Positions 37,601 through 48,154 of a stretch of 64,000 nt of DNA are shown piece after piece. Numbering within the stretch: position 1 is the first letter of the stretch; each line of letters opens with the position of its first letter. A model generated the notes under the pieces. That model was not told the origin of the DNA. It saw only the letters and a program-made list of their open reading frames with translations, and did not search any database. Position numbers and translations under genes: made by a program. Origin of the DNA: Hevea brasiliensis (lineage: Eukaryota; Streptophyta; Magnoliopsida; Malpighiales; Euphorbiaceae); contig NC_079505.1 in NCBI RefSeq assembly GCF_030052815.1, positions 80,516,330 through 80,580,329 of the forward strand, written 5' to 3'.

Positions 37601-40043
37601 AGCTGGCAGATTTAACTGAAGGTTTAGGTTTATTTTGAATGGCAGCTACTGTGATCTCTTGTAATCTTGCTAATGAATAGGCCTCAGCCAAAGTAGAGGG
37701 TTTAAACATTCTTACTGGCATTTGTAGTTCATCCACCAGGCCCGAAAGAAAAAAACTCAACGCTTGGTCCTCCCGGATGCCAGCTTTAGGATATATCTCA
37801 TCAAAAGCATCAAGATAATCTTGTAGAGAACTAACCTGTTTAAGGTTCCTCAAATCTGCTAATGGATCCGCAAATGCATTACTACCAAATCTGGCAGTTA
37901 TAGCTCCCACATAGGCACCCCAATCAAGGTAAGCTATAGGTCCTCTCACCTTAATGAACCCTTGATGCCATTGAAGGGCTTTACCTTCTAAATGCAGAGC
38001 AGCCATCTTAACCCTATCATTTGCGGCAACATTTGCAACCTCAAAGAAATAATCCACCCTTAGTAGCCATCCCTCCAGTCCTTCGCCACTGAACCGAGGA
38101 AACTCCAATTTAGTAGAATTTCCCCAAGATTGTCTAATCTTATGGCTAGACACATTTTGATTGCTAGCGCTTCCATCTGATCCTTTTCCACTTGCCAACT
38201 CCATATTCTGCAAACTAAGACCAGCCAATAAGGCCTTAATCTCATCCATTGCCTTTTGATTGCGTTGCTCAGCCTCTTTTCTTAAATTTGCCTGCCTTGC
38301 TTCAAACTCTTGCATTAAAGCCATCACTCTTCTCTCTAATTCCTAGAAATGGGTTCCCTCTGCCATAGCCAAGGAACGATGAGCTCTGATACCACTGATA
38401 CAAGAATTTTACTGAACTAGGAGATAGACAGATTAAGAGCAGAGAAAAAGAAGAAGAATCACACTTTTCATTAGAATCAAGAACGAGTACATCTCACCAA
38501 TTACATCTTATTTATCTAACTACTTCTCAAATTCTTCCATGAGGCTCGCCTGATCATCCGCCGGATCTTCGCTATACTTGCCATGTGTCTGTATACAACA
38601 GCTCAGCTTAACAATCTCAACTGTTCCGTTATTTCTCTTGCCCACCACTTAATCCTACGCTGCGTTTTACTATTGTTGCTGTTTTTCTTGTATCAGTGGG
38701 CACTCTTGTTAACCATTGTTATTGACGACAGAAACATTTACTATTGAGGGCCATTCTTGTTGAATGCTATCATTGATGGCAGGAACCTTCTCTTGTATTT
38801 GTTGCAATTTCTCACTATTTTCATCATCATCTTCTTAATCTACAATGTCATTTGTGATGCTCACTATAATTGGTTCCTTGTCACAATCATGGTTAAAAGT
38901 AAATTGCTTATCACACCACAAGCACAAGCCCTTGCACCTATTCTGATAAGGTCTTTGTGACCGAGAAAGGAATATAATCCATGGCAGAAATTTGTTGTTA
39001 TAAAATGGGTGAAATTTAGGGATAGAATGAGAAAAATGTATATGAATCTTAATGGATGGGTTTCGAAGCCAAGAAAAGAAGAGAGAGAACAGAAAAATGT
39101 TAAGAACAGAGGACAGGGCCAGGTTCAAGAATGGAGGAGGAAGAAAATATAGAGGAAAGAATCAGCAGAATGATGAGTTATAGTTTCAAAAAAGAAAAGA
39201 ATTAGGGAGAGAAGAAGGAAGAACTGAAAGAGAGAGAAAAGAAAGTCTAGAAGCAGAATTGAACTAGAAAAGGAAGAAAACACAGAAGATTAGGAGATTT
39301 GCAGAGAATAATGCAAATTCATTCATAACAGCTCCCTTTACAAGTCTCTAAGAGTTCTTTTATACATCAGTTTAGAATAACTGCCCTAAAGCTTAACAAC
39401 CAACAACAATCAACATTAGACACGTCACACGTATCACTTTGATGCACATATGGGTGCAAGACTGCGCAATATATTTTGTTTTATGTTTTTTGAGAACTGA
39501 ATGACAACTAATTGACGTTTATTTTTGATATTCATTTCGTTAATGTTATTTTGGATGAGCAGGTAAACATTGCTAATATAAGTGACGACGACGATGATGA
39601 TGATGATGATGATGATGATGGTGATGTTGATGATGAAGAAGAAAGAGAAGCAGAAGAAGAAGAAGTAGAAACCAGAGGATTGTCAGGAGATTCACTGAAG
39701 AAGTTGCCATGTCATACCGTGGATGAAATCAAGGCAAAACAGACCATCTGCTGTACAATATGCATGCAGGTTTTCCCTCCTCACCCCCTTCTATCTTTTG
39801 GGGTATATCAGGGCAAATAGGGACCTTATATTCATGTGTTTTTTTTCTCTTTTATAGTTGTAAGGTTGATGGTGTCCTAACAACGATCATAACAACTTTT
39901 TTTTTATTTTTAATTGTTAGGATATTGGAAAAGGGGAAATGGCAAGGAGTTTACCCCGTTGCCAACACACATTCCACTTGGCCTGTGTGGACAAGTGGCT
40001 TGTACAACATGGATCATGCCCCATATGCAGGCAGAATGTGTAG
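31670..40043 (+). CDS. RING-H2 E3 ligase, NEP1-interacting-protein-like
   Basis: Probable membrane-bound ubiquitin ligase of the NIP/ATL-related group. Exons: 31670-31859, 32029-32207, 32301-32387, 39563-39769 and 39921-40043, all GT-AG and in phase, 261 residues. Small-residue-rich hydrophobic segments ([16 protein letters not shown], then [14 protein letters not shown]) form the membrane or vesicle anchor at about residues 47-95. A Ser-Arg region and [13 protein letters not shown] follow, then the RING-H2 finger: C216, C219, C235, H237, H240, C243, C254, C257, with W247 in the E2-contact position. Exon 4 contains an unusual acidic tract (about residues 160-187) made by a GAT/GAC repeat. Intron 3 is 7175 bases because of retrotransposon insertions. 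The arrangement predicts a functional gene if that intron still splices. Confidence 0.88.
32388..33575 (+). other. Left part of RING-H2 intron 3
   Basis: Non-coding apart from an unidentified minus-strand frame at 33286-33588. It contains an A-run and CT repeats near 32450-32505 and a duplicated phrase around CATAACCAC and CCACAGAGAAAC (32580-32645). Nothing else is recognised. Confidence 0.45.
33286..33588 (-). other. Unidentified minus-strand ORF beside the Reina element
   Basis: A 100-codon open frame on the minus strand whose first eight bases lie inside the Reina LTR; the rest is older flanking DNA. The protein has segments such as [20 protein letters not shown] and no domain I recognise. 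It lies in line with the older gag fragment at 38701-39128 once the Reina insert is ignored, so it may be a remnant of that older element. It could equally be chance. Confidence 0.25.
33581..33878 (-). repeat. 3' LTR of the Reina-type element
   Basis: 298 bases with inverted TGATACAAGA/TCTTGTATCA ends. It differs from the other LTR at scattered positions, most densely where one has CAATTTCGACTTAAC and the other CAACAGCTCAGCTTAAC. Confidence 0.92.
33876..38327 (-). pseudogene. gag-pol polyprotein of the Reina-type element
   Basis: Read on the minus strand. Gag (38327-37569) has [12 protein letters not shown] and a retrotrans_gag core. The CCHC-like knuckle [17 protein letters not shown] lies near 37420-37370. 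The protease site [12 protein letters not shown] lies near 37190-37150. RT (36540-35900) runs from VVLVKKKD through LRSGYWQI to the catalytic box, then come RNase H (VADALSR near 35385), an integrase with HHCC and D-D-E ([18 protein letters not shown]) and a chromodomain ([20 protein letters not shown], 34060-33990). Lesions seen: a TAA at 37566-37568, a frame change near 36740, a TAG near 36558, a frameshift in an A/T run inside the RT catalytic box (36135-36145) and a TGA at 34326-34328. It cannot move alone. Confidence 0.88.
38396..38695 (-). repeat. 5' LTR of the Reina-type element
   Basis: 300 bases with the same termini as the left LTR. It is the 5' LTR because the primer site and gag follow it on the minus strand. 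Any antisense promoter activity of this LTR would run against the RING-H2 transcript. Confidence 0.92.
38701..39480 (-). mobile_element. Remnant of an older Ty3/gypsy element (gag fragment)
   Basis: On the minus strand, [20 protein letters not shown] (about 38960-38900) is a gag zinc-knuckle region like the one in the Reina element but clearly diverged. It is followed by acidic sequence with stops. To the right (39290-39480) lies LTR-like sequence, with AACAGCTCCCTTTACAAG followed by CTCTAAGAG. The younger Reina copy inserted into this remnant at 38696-38700. Its limits are not clear. Confidence 0.5.
39580..39675 (+). repeat. Coding GAT/GAC and GAA microsatellite in RING-H2 exon 4
   Basis: A run of GAC then GAT triplets, passing into GAA/GAG triplets, within the reading frame of exon 4. 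It encodes a string of Asp followed by Glu. In-frame triplet repeats like this usually vary in length between alleles. Confidence 0.9.
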
Positions 40044-41652
40044 AGGAGCATTTAGACCAAGCTGTTATAAATGTATATATTTTCACTGCAACATATAGTG
40101 TTTGTGATTAAACTGCTAGGTGATACACACACACTATATTTACGTAATTATATTGGTGTTGGTAGCATACTGTTTTTAAAGCATTCTTATCGTATAATCA
40201 CTGATAGGACAGATTTATAGTTCCATTGTGCACATTTTATAAGATGATTAGGATATTTTTCAGAATGCCTTGCTTATTGTCATCGGATATGATTTGTGTA
40301 CTGTGTGCATTCTATACTTTTCCTGATGCTCTCTCTTTCTCTCTCCCCCTTACATATGGTAAATCAAACTCTTATATATGGTTAATCAACCTAGCAAGAC
40401 AATAAGAAGCAAGCTCATGACCCATGAAGAAACTGAGATTTGAGGACATAGCTCTAGAGATTTTGAGTGTCAATATTCCTTGCAGGTTTGATTGTATCCC
40501 CTGTACATTGAATCAATTGTATTAGCATTAGTATTTAGTAGCCTCCTTTTTTATTGCTGCTTGGGGGAAAGAATGCATTATTGATTTCACTAACAAGCAT
40601 TTTCTAGATATCCTGGAAAAACTTAGCATGGAAGGAAACCTTAAACGAGAGGAACTTGCCGCATATGTCAATCCTAAATAATAATGGTTTCACTGCATCC
40701 TAAAAACAACAACAACACACTAATCGTTTCACATTTGAGGATCAGCAACGTGTAACAGCTCCTTCAGCAATGGTGCTGTATTTCTCATCATGCTTCCTCC
40801 AGCAAAGGGAAATAATAGGAAAGAGATTTCCCCTTCTTTGCCACAGTTCACAGAAGGCATGAAGCCACTCCTCATCTTCATCCTGTTAAGTGTCCAGAGG
40901 GCAGTGAGATTATCCATTTCTCACTAAACGTGGCTTAAATCTTTTTCCCTGCGTATCCTGCTCAAATTAGCCATGAAAGTAAGAACCTGAGCATGGAATT
41001 CTGAACACAAGCTGCAAAAGGCTCGCTCTTGCAGGCGAAAGTTTTTGCGATATCTTTGCATGCCACAAAGTGGTTTTCCATTGCCACAAAGTGGATGGCA
41101 CACAGATGCATGGATGAATATGCTAGTTGAATGTTTATAAAGATGCTTAATAAGGTACTGACTGTATCAGCTATTTTTCATTTAGTTATTTAACGAGATG
41201 AAGAAAATAAAAAGAAGAAAAAAAGGTCCTGATTCTATTGATTGTTACAAAGAGCCTCACATGAGCTCCAACTACAGAATCCCTATAAAGGATATATGGT
41301 ACACATCATATACCCAGCGGCATTCTTGCCACAGACTTGTTTCCTTATTAGTTCATCTGTAACCCGGGAGAAATCAACCAAGAAGTGATGGTACATCTGG
41401 CCGCAACATGAAGGTAGAAATAAGCTGCTTATCTACTTTTTGAATAACCTGCAAAAATGAAGATCAGCAGCCCAGATTAATATCAAAACGAAAGCAGCAC
41501 ATAAGCAAATTCATTGAAGAAATTCAAGATGTCCAGACTTTGGGATATTCACAAAATTCAATTGAAAAACTCTGACCAAGTAAAAACATGGCATGCAAAA
41601 TGAAGAATACAGATGTCACACATTTAATAAAATGAGATTCTCTGGTGATAAA
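40044..41652. other. Convergent region between RING-H2 and RPE genes
   Basis: Contains the 3' UTRs of both genes. A CT repeat lies near 40330-40350. A minus-strand stretch near 40700-40920 has protein-like composition in two overlapping frames but matches no family I know. The RPE 3' UTR probably reaches to about 41250. Confidence 0.5.
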
Positions 41653-44600
41653 TCATGCTGGTACAGCAACTGGCCTTGTGCTGGTTTTGATTCCTCTTAT
41701 TGCTGTAAAACAATTCAATTATGATGGAAATTAGCCAAACTACACCAACCAGTGCACATAAAACATAAATAAAAGTTGTCTACATGCATACCTTCAGCAT
41801 AATCTTTAGCTCCAAATACAGCTGAACCCGCAACTATAGCATTAGCCCCAGCCTCAATAACCTGCCAAAACAGAAATCAATTGGATTCATTAGTCACATC
41901 ATAAAAAGCTCTCACAACTCGTGCTTGCCTTTTAGGGCAGGGGAAAAACAGATTTTCCACGTGAACTTGGCAGTGAGTCCCCATACCCTATACGTTCATC
42001 TAATTTGAATGATGTAAATGAAACAATTATATGAAAGATCATTTAGGGAAGTTGTCTTAAATGATAATGAACTATAATACTCAAAAAAATTTAAATGTTG
42101 AAAGATAAAGCAGAGTCTGTGTGGATTTCTTTGGAGCTTTGTTGACATCATCCTGGCAGAAACAGTAATTGAAAGTGCATCAACAAAAAAGACCCATTAT
42201 ACTATACCTTCGGGTTTAAAACGTAAACATTTTTTAAACACAAATGAACTTGCCTAATTATAAAATAAAAAATAAAAAAAAATAAAAAGAAGAGGCGAGA
42301 AAAGCACCATTCAAACACCATGTGGTGTGAGCAGTAAAGTAACAGAAGCGTGTCTCAAACAGGGACACTGGTCAGCAAAACACCATTTAGGCTTATATCT
42401 TCTTCAAAAGTGAAGAAAGGAAACATAACAGTTACCTTATATGCATTCTTGGGACCAACTCCACCATCTACTTCAATCCATGGATTTACTCCCTGTGCAT
42501 GCAAGCAAAATGTACTATTTTTCAATCATGCAAGCAAAGAATAGTAAACTGAAACATCTACCAAGTAAAAAGAAGCACATACATGCTTACAGGAAAAAGA
42601 TCATACCTTCTCTGCACATATTCTTCTCAAATCTGAGATTTTCTTTACTTGACTCTCAATAAAGCTTTGCCCACCAAAACCAGGGTTTACAGACATAATC
42701 AATACTAGATCAACCACTGTAAACATGACCCAAAAAATCATTTTGTCAAAATTTATTTTGCCTGATCATCTCAGCATTAAACATGAGGAATTGTATGGAT
42801 TTCTGGGTTCTATTTGAACCAACTTCAAGGTTTTAGTAAGAAATGGGTTCCATTTAAGAAAGTTGTGACATACAAATAGCCCCAACCAAGCAAAATAAAG
42901 GACAAGAATTTATATAGCCAATCCCAACGATAATGGAATGGAGGCAAAGTCAAATTATGAAATAAGTACATGAAATTGATTCCTTTGTTAACCTCGTTTT
43001 TTTAATTAATTTCAACCATCATCTCACCCATGTAAACCCACATATTTTAAATAAAACATCCTTTCCCTTTCTCATTCTAGCAAAATAAGCTTTCTTCAAC
43101 TAAATTGGCACCCATTGCACTACCGAGGTGGTAGATACCCATTTACTATGGAAGTCACAACAGCCACATTACAGATAAAAAATACTGCACATGCATGTGC
43201 ACAGAGAGAGAGAGATCCGCCTCCTTTAACAATAAAAATTATACCATACTTCTCCAAAAACTTCTAATTGTTTGTACTTGTCCTCCTATTCATGTTGTAT
43301 TTCATATTTTCTTTTTGCTCAACCACATGCAACCATAATTAACTTCCAGTTCAGCAACCACTACATGCTAATAGGCAAGAGGAGTCTTGACAATTATCAG
43401 TCATCATTTAGAAAATTATCGAAGGTAGCAACAAAGAAAAAGGATAGAAGCAAATTTATGGAACAGAGGAAATAGAAACTTGCCATCAAGGACATAGTCT
43501 ATAGCACTCAGTGGGGTAGCAGGGTTCAAGACAACTCCAGCTTTAGCTCCAAGGCTTTTTATCTAAATTGTAAGAGAATGCCAAAGGGGTCAAAAACTAA
43601 TAGCAATAAAATGGACAATGCAATTTGCAAATATGAAATTATTTAAGCACGTTTAACAACACTGTATGAGAGATACATAAATAGGTCAACAACTTCATCA
43701 TTTGAGCCACAAGCATAAAATATTGGACAATAATAGAAGTAATTTCTAACAACATGGGCAACATGGCCCGCATTATATGGCTCTATATATCCTAAGCAAC
43801 ATTAGTTAGAAAAAAATATATTTTATTGTTAAACTTAGGTTCCTCTGTAACTTTAAAGGAAGCATCATATATTGTGATTTTGACTTTTAATCCAATATAT
43901 TGTTTACAAAATCTTATAGCTTAATAATGGACATGAATCAATAGGATTAGATGAAAATCCTTACCTGATTTATTGTGCGATGCAAATGGATGGTGGAGGA
44001 TTGCTCACAGTGAACACTGACTATGTCAGCTCCAGCCTTGATAAAATCTGGCACTCTTTGTTCAGGTTCTACAATCATCTGCAGTGCTTAATCTCATGTT
44101 AGATAAGCGGTTGAAATTAACTTGTTACAGCCCATAAAAGTAATATGCAAATTAAGATTACCAAATGCACATCCAAAGGAAGATCTGTCACTGGCCGCAA
44201 AGCATCAACCACAAGAGGTCCAATGGTGATGTTTGGAACAAAACGACCATCCATGACATCAACATGGATCCAATCACAACCTCCCAATTCCACTGCTTTT
44301 ACCTAGAAAAAAAAAATGAAATGAAACTTAATAAACAAACAAAGAAAAAGACTATACATGCCACGGAGACCACAGAGAATCAGTGGTGGATCCAGAAAAA
44401 GTTTTTCTAGGGTCAACATATAAAAAATGTTTCTGGGATTAAATTTTTTTTCTTTTAATAAAAAGAGCATCAATTGACTTTTCATGTATAAAAATGCATG
44501 TCATTAAAAAAAGAGGGCTAGAAAAAAAAAATTTTAGGGTCAACATATAAAAATTTTTTCCATGGTTAAGATTTTTTTTTTTATATAAAAAGAGTGTCAA

Positions 44601-47424
44601 TTGACTTCCAATTTACAAAAGTGCATTTGTCATTAAAAAAGAGAGTTCAATAATTAAATATATGAGGAGTCAATTTATATATACACACACGTACACACAC
44701 ACACACACACGTACACACACACACACACATACACACACATAGGAGTAATTTAAAAAAGAAGAAGAAGAAGAAGAAGAAGAAGAGGGGTCAATTGACCCCT
44801 CATTTGTGCAAGTGCATCTGCCACTGCAGAGAACTGCCAAGAGTACAGAATTGGAAAGAACATAAATTACAACACTTCATGCAATAACACAGAACGTATA
44901 TATTCAATAATAGGTGTTCAAACATACAAGACCCTGTTTGGTTCTAAAGCCATAGCACATAACATTTACGACACTAAAAATATTGCCGAAGTAGCAAAGA
45001 GAAGAGCTGAACCTGCTCTCCTAGCTTTGAAAAATTAGCAGAGAGAATAGAAGGGGAAACAATGATATCACTTTTAGAGAACTTATCAACCCGAGCTGTT
45101 GCCTTCACTACAGTATGAAATTTTCTCCTGTATTACACAACAAAAAATGCAGCACAAGATGTCAGAAGCAAACTGCATAATACCTAGAACTGTTTAAATA
45201 AAATTTGATGAAGATTACAATGCCGAAAAAGAGTTCCAACTCTGTCGTGTGCATGCATGTGCTTGGCAAAACGTGCATTAAACACTAACATGTACTTCCT
45301 AGAAAAGATAGGATCAGAAACTTATGGATAGAAAAAATTTTGAAACTAGTTGGGGTGGCTATTTGAATCATTTTTCACCATTGAGCTCTGTTTGAGACCA
45401 GTTCTACATCAATATTCAAGGACTGTAAATTTTTTGAAACTATTTCCATCCATGTCATTTTAGGTCTCTCCCTTTTTCTCCTTACTTCTTCCACTACTAA
45501 TTTATCATATTTCCGTACAGGAGCCTTTGATCCTCTACGTTGAACATAACCAAATGATCTTAAGCAACATTGTCTCATTTTATCCCCAGTATATGCTACA
45601 TAAACTCTTTGTCAAATGTAGAGCTTATTTGGTTCAATCCCAAAACACAATTTTGTGGAATTTAATTAAATTCCATGTTTTGTGTGTTTGGTTTGAAAAA
45701 AGAAATAGAATTTTATTCTAGAAATTCATTATAACTAAAACTAATTTCTATCAAAACTGATGGAATTTGAAATGAATTTCACAAAACTTACATAACAACA
45801 TTTTTTAGACTAAAATATCCTTATTAAAAAATTCCTCCCAATAAAACTCCATTAGCTAAAGAAGAAGACAGAAACTATAAACTAGCTTTTTATTTATTAT
45901 TAAAACGTTTGGATAAGAATATAAGATATTTTATATTTTTCCTAATTTATTAATATTTAAACTTATTATGCACTTAGTAATGACACTATTTATGTTGTTA
46001 TAAAAATTTCTTATATTTTGAGACATGTGAATTTAGCTTATATTTATTACTATATTGTTAGTTGTTTTATATGCGTGTTAATTGTTATAAATTTATTAGA
46101 TATAAAGTTTTTTGAATTCTATAGAAAGTTATAATTTTTTTTAATTTTACTCTTGGGGATAATATAGGCAATGAGGACAAATGAATTTCAATTATGGAAT
46201 TATACCAAACATAAATTATATGGAATTCAATTGAATTCTGCATTTTAAGTTGTCATACCAAACAATGGAATTCATTCAAATGAATTTCCAAAGTGGTGGT
46301 AGAACTGAACCAAAGTCTACAGTAGTCATTTCTGTTTTATCATCGACCAGAAGAAAACATGTGCATCGGAGAAAGACTCAAGGAAACTGCAGAGAGAAAA
46401 TCAATCCATATATAATGATAGCACTTTTGCCAAACACTAATTGCTCATAGCATGAAATAAAAATTGTTAGGGAATTCTGTTTTAGGTCTCAGACAACATC
46501 ATTTAAATATGTGCTAGCATATTGTGATCTACAAAATAGGAAGATGGAAGAAGTTATTAAAAAGTCAAGATGAGCTAATTGCTTGTATATGGACCACCGG
46601 ATCTTATAAAGTAGTATCAAATAGATAATTGATCTGCCTTCGAAACTAAAGAGACTGATTGCTGATACAATCATTGACCATCGGAAACTCAGGCCTAAAC
46701 TTTAACTACAAAAAAAAGCTTAAAGGTCAGTCAAGCTTCAAACTCTTAGTACAGAATATTAACTGAGCTTCCATTCTATACAATGGATCTCCATCTGCAT
46801 CGCCAAAGGACACATCAAAAGTAAATTAGATTGCAGCTGAAAAGAGCATCACATAGACAATATGTATTTGATTAATGGTTTATAACCAAATCCCAAGAAT
46901 ATTCATGGGTACCTAGTAAGTTCACCTGGCTTATATCATAAAGAATGATCAAGTTACTATTCTGAAGTTCAGCTAAGCATAATCACAAACACGCAGGGTG
47001 AGAAGCTCAACCTAGCAACATATTTCAATTCAAAAACCCGATTAAACATTTACATTCAAACTGTGTTTACTGTTGACTAATACATAAACAGCATAAATCC
47101 ATCAGGACTACCTCAATTTCCATCCACAGCACATAACCAAAATATTTTAAGACAAATATCAAAACTTCACATGATTCAAAGAGATTGTCCAAGGAAATAA
47201 TAGCATTTCTGAAATGAATTTTGCACCAACACATTAGTATTCCTTTCAATCATCCAAAACAAGAAAAAATCTACAAACCCAATAATGCTGTTGAAAAAGC
47301 AGTTCGAAAAACAATACCTTGTAACAGTGACTGCACTGGGTTGATAGAGATGGGTCTTTTGGAGTATAAGAGCTCCTCCCAAACCATTGATCTGACTTGA
47401 TGAACACAATGAAGCTGTTGTCAT
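41653..47424 (-). CDS. RPE: Ribulose-phosphate 3-epimerase, chloroplastic
   Basis: Interconverts ribulose-5-phosphate and xylulose-5-phosphate in the Calvin cycle and oxidative pentose phosphate pathway, in the plastid stroma. Exons (minus strand): 47424-47318, 45127-45013, 44302-44162, 44078-43965, 43562-43484, 42716-42607, 42492-42436, 41861-41792 and 41702-41653; 280 residues (Arabidopsis 281). Residues 1 to about 45 are a Ser/Thr-rich plastid transit peptide. The TIM barrel starts at [14 protein letters not shown]. Metal ligands are visible at H87 and D89 (WIHVDVMDG), H120 (LDVHLM) and D231 (WIEVDGG). [17 protein letters not shown] and NPGFGGQSF phosphate-binding segments are intact. All junctions are GT-AG except intron 5, which starts GCAAGT. 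Intron 1 and intron 2 carry transposon fragments. No disabling change is seen. Confidence 0.96.
44373..44834. mobile_element. Non-autonomous hAT element in RPE intron 2
   Basis: The insert 44381-44826 (446 bases) has imperfect inverted ends, CAGTGGTGGATCCA at the left and TGCATCTGCCACTG at the right. The flanks CAGAGAAT (44373-44380) and CAGAGAAC (44827-44834) form an 8-bp duplication with one mismatch. An 8-bp duplication and CAGTGG ends mark the hAT superfamily. Inside, a segment of about 115 bases containing GGGTCAACATATAAAA is duplicated in tandem, and AC and GAA microsatellites follow. No transposase is encoded. Confidence 0.75.
44685..44785 (+). repeat. (AC)n and (GAA)n microsatellites
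   Basis: Two adjoining simple repeats inside the hAT element: AC dinucleotides with a few GT interruptions (about 44685-44740), then GAA triplets (44757-44783). Both probably vary in length. Confidence 0.9.
45300..45600 (-). mobile_element. LINE (RTE/L1-like) 3' fragment in RPE intron 1
   Basis: On the minus strand, 45578-45375 encodes [18 protein letters not shown], then [18 protein letters not shown] and a closing [11 protein letters not shown]. This is the well-known C-terminal tail of plant non-LTR reverse transcriptases (GHVxRR...RGRPKxTW...DRxxW). Only this end remains. It lies in the same orientation as the RPE gene. Confidence 0.75.
45625..46290. mobile_element. Possible MITE in RPE intron 1
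   Basis: AT-rich block with loosely inverted ends: TTTGGTTCAATCCC at the left, its counterpart TCATACCAAACAATGG at the right, and GGAATTTAATTAAATTCC facing GGAATTCAATTGAATTC inward. The ends mismatch heavily and no clean duplication was found. Confidence 0.35.
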
Positions 47425-48154
47425 CGTCTTTCTCTCTCTAGAAACTCTGTTTGTCTTTCTATTAACGGTCAGTTAGTGAGAGAAAGTTTGGCCTGTTAAT
47501 AGTTTCTATTTTTAGCTTTCTTTGCCACCAATATTTCAGCGACGTGTCTGAGGTTAGACTAAAAATCTCGGGAAAATTTACGAGAAAAATATGTGAAATG
47601 ACACGTGTCCTCATGGATTTCGAGGTGCCTTGCTTATCTGCAATGGTTGGCGCTCTACGTTGCTGACGTGTGATTTTTGTTTTTGTATTTATTAAGCCCG
47701 CTTAGCTTCCCTTCTTGGATAAATTATACCATACTGTGTATGGAATAATTAATTAAAAAATAATATATATAATTGATATATATAAAAATGGAATGCGTAA
47801 AATTGTAACTGCTCTTCTTTTTCTTTTTTATGATTAATATATATATATATTTTTTTTAAAACTCAGTATGCGCTTTATCTATACATTGATTATTTTATAA
47901 AAAAATCCTATAAAATTTGAGATGTTTAATAACATATGATATTAATATCTTGTGATATATCTAAATTTTTATAATATATTTTAATTTTTATAAAGTAAAA
48001 TTAAAATACTTTGCAAATTCTAACAAATAAATCGTCATAATAAAATATTTTATAAATTTAAGTATATCATAGAACATTTATAAAAATTGATGTATGGTAT
48101 GAAACATTTTCAATATTCAATATCACACAATTTTTTTAGTAAAATTCAAGATTG
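47425..48154. promoter_or_regulatory. RPE 5' leader and promoter region
   Basis: No gene. ACGTG-type cores lie near 47541, 47601 and 47664, including ACACGTGTC, a G-box-like site common in light-regulated plastid genes. From about 47750 the sequence becomes A/T-rich up to the Tat-like LTR. Confidence 0.4.

Larger units (their letters stand above)
33576..38700 (-). mobile_element. Reina-type Ty3/gypsy retrotransposon with TSD GTGGG
   Basis: Full-length element (33581-38695, 5115 bases) in antisense orientation within RING-H2 intron 3. Both LTRs begin TGATACAAGA and end TCTTGTATCA on the plus strand. The 5-bp duplication GTGGG is perfect (33576-33580 and 38696-38700). The primer site for tRNA-Met (TGGTATCAGAGCTCATC on the minus strand) lies at 38378-38394. 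The short LTRs and a C-terminal chromodomain fit the Reina lineage of chromoviruses. By eye the LTRs differ at roughly one base in twenty, so it is a fairly old but well-kept copy. Confidence 0.93.

Noticed and set aside
40690..40925. Small minus-strand gene between RING-H2 and RPE
   Set aside because: Two overlapping frames look partly protein-like but neither has a recognised domain, start context or neighbouring exon.
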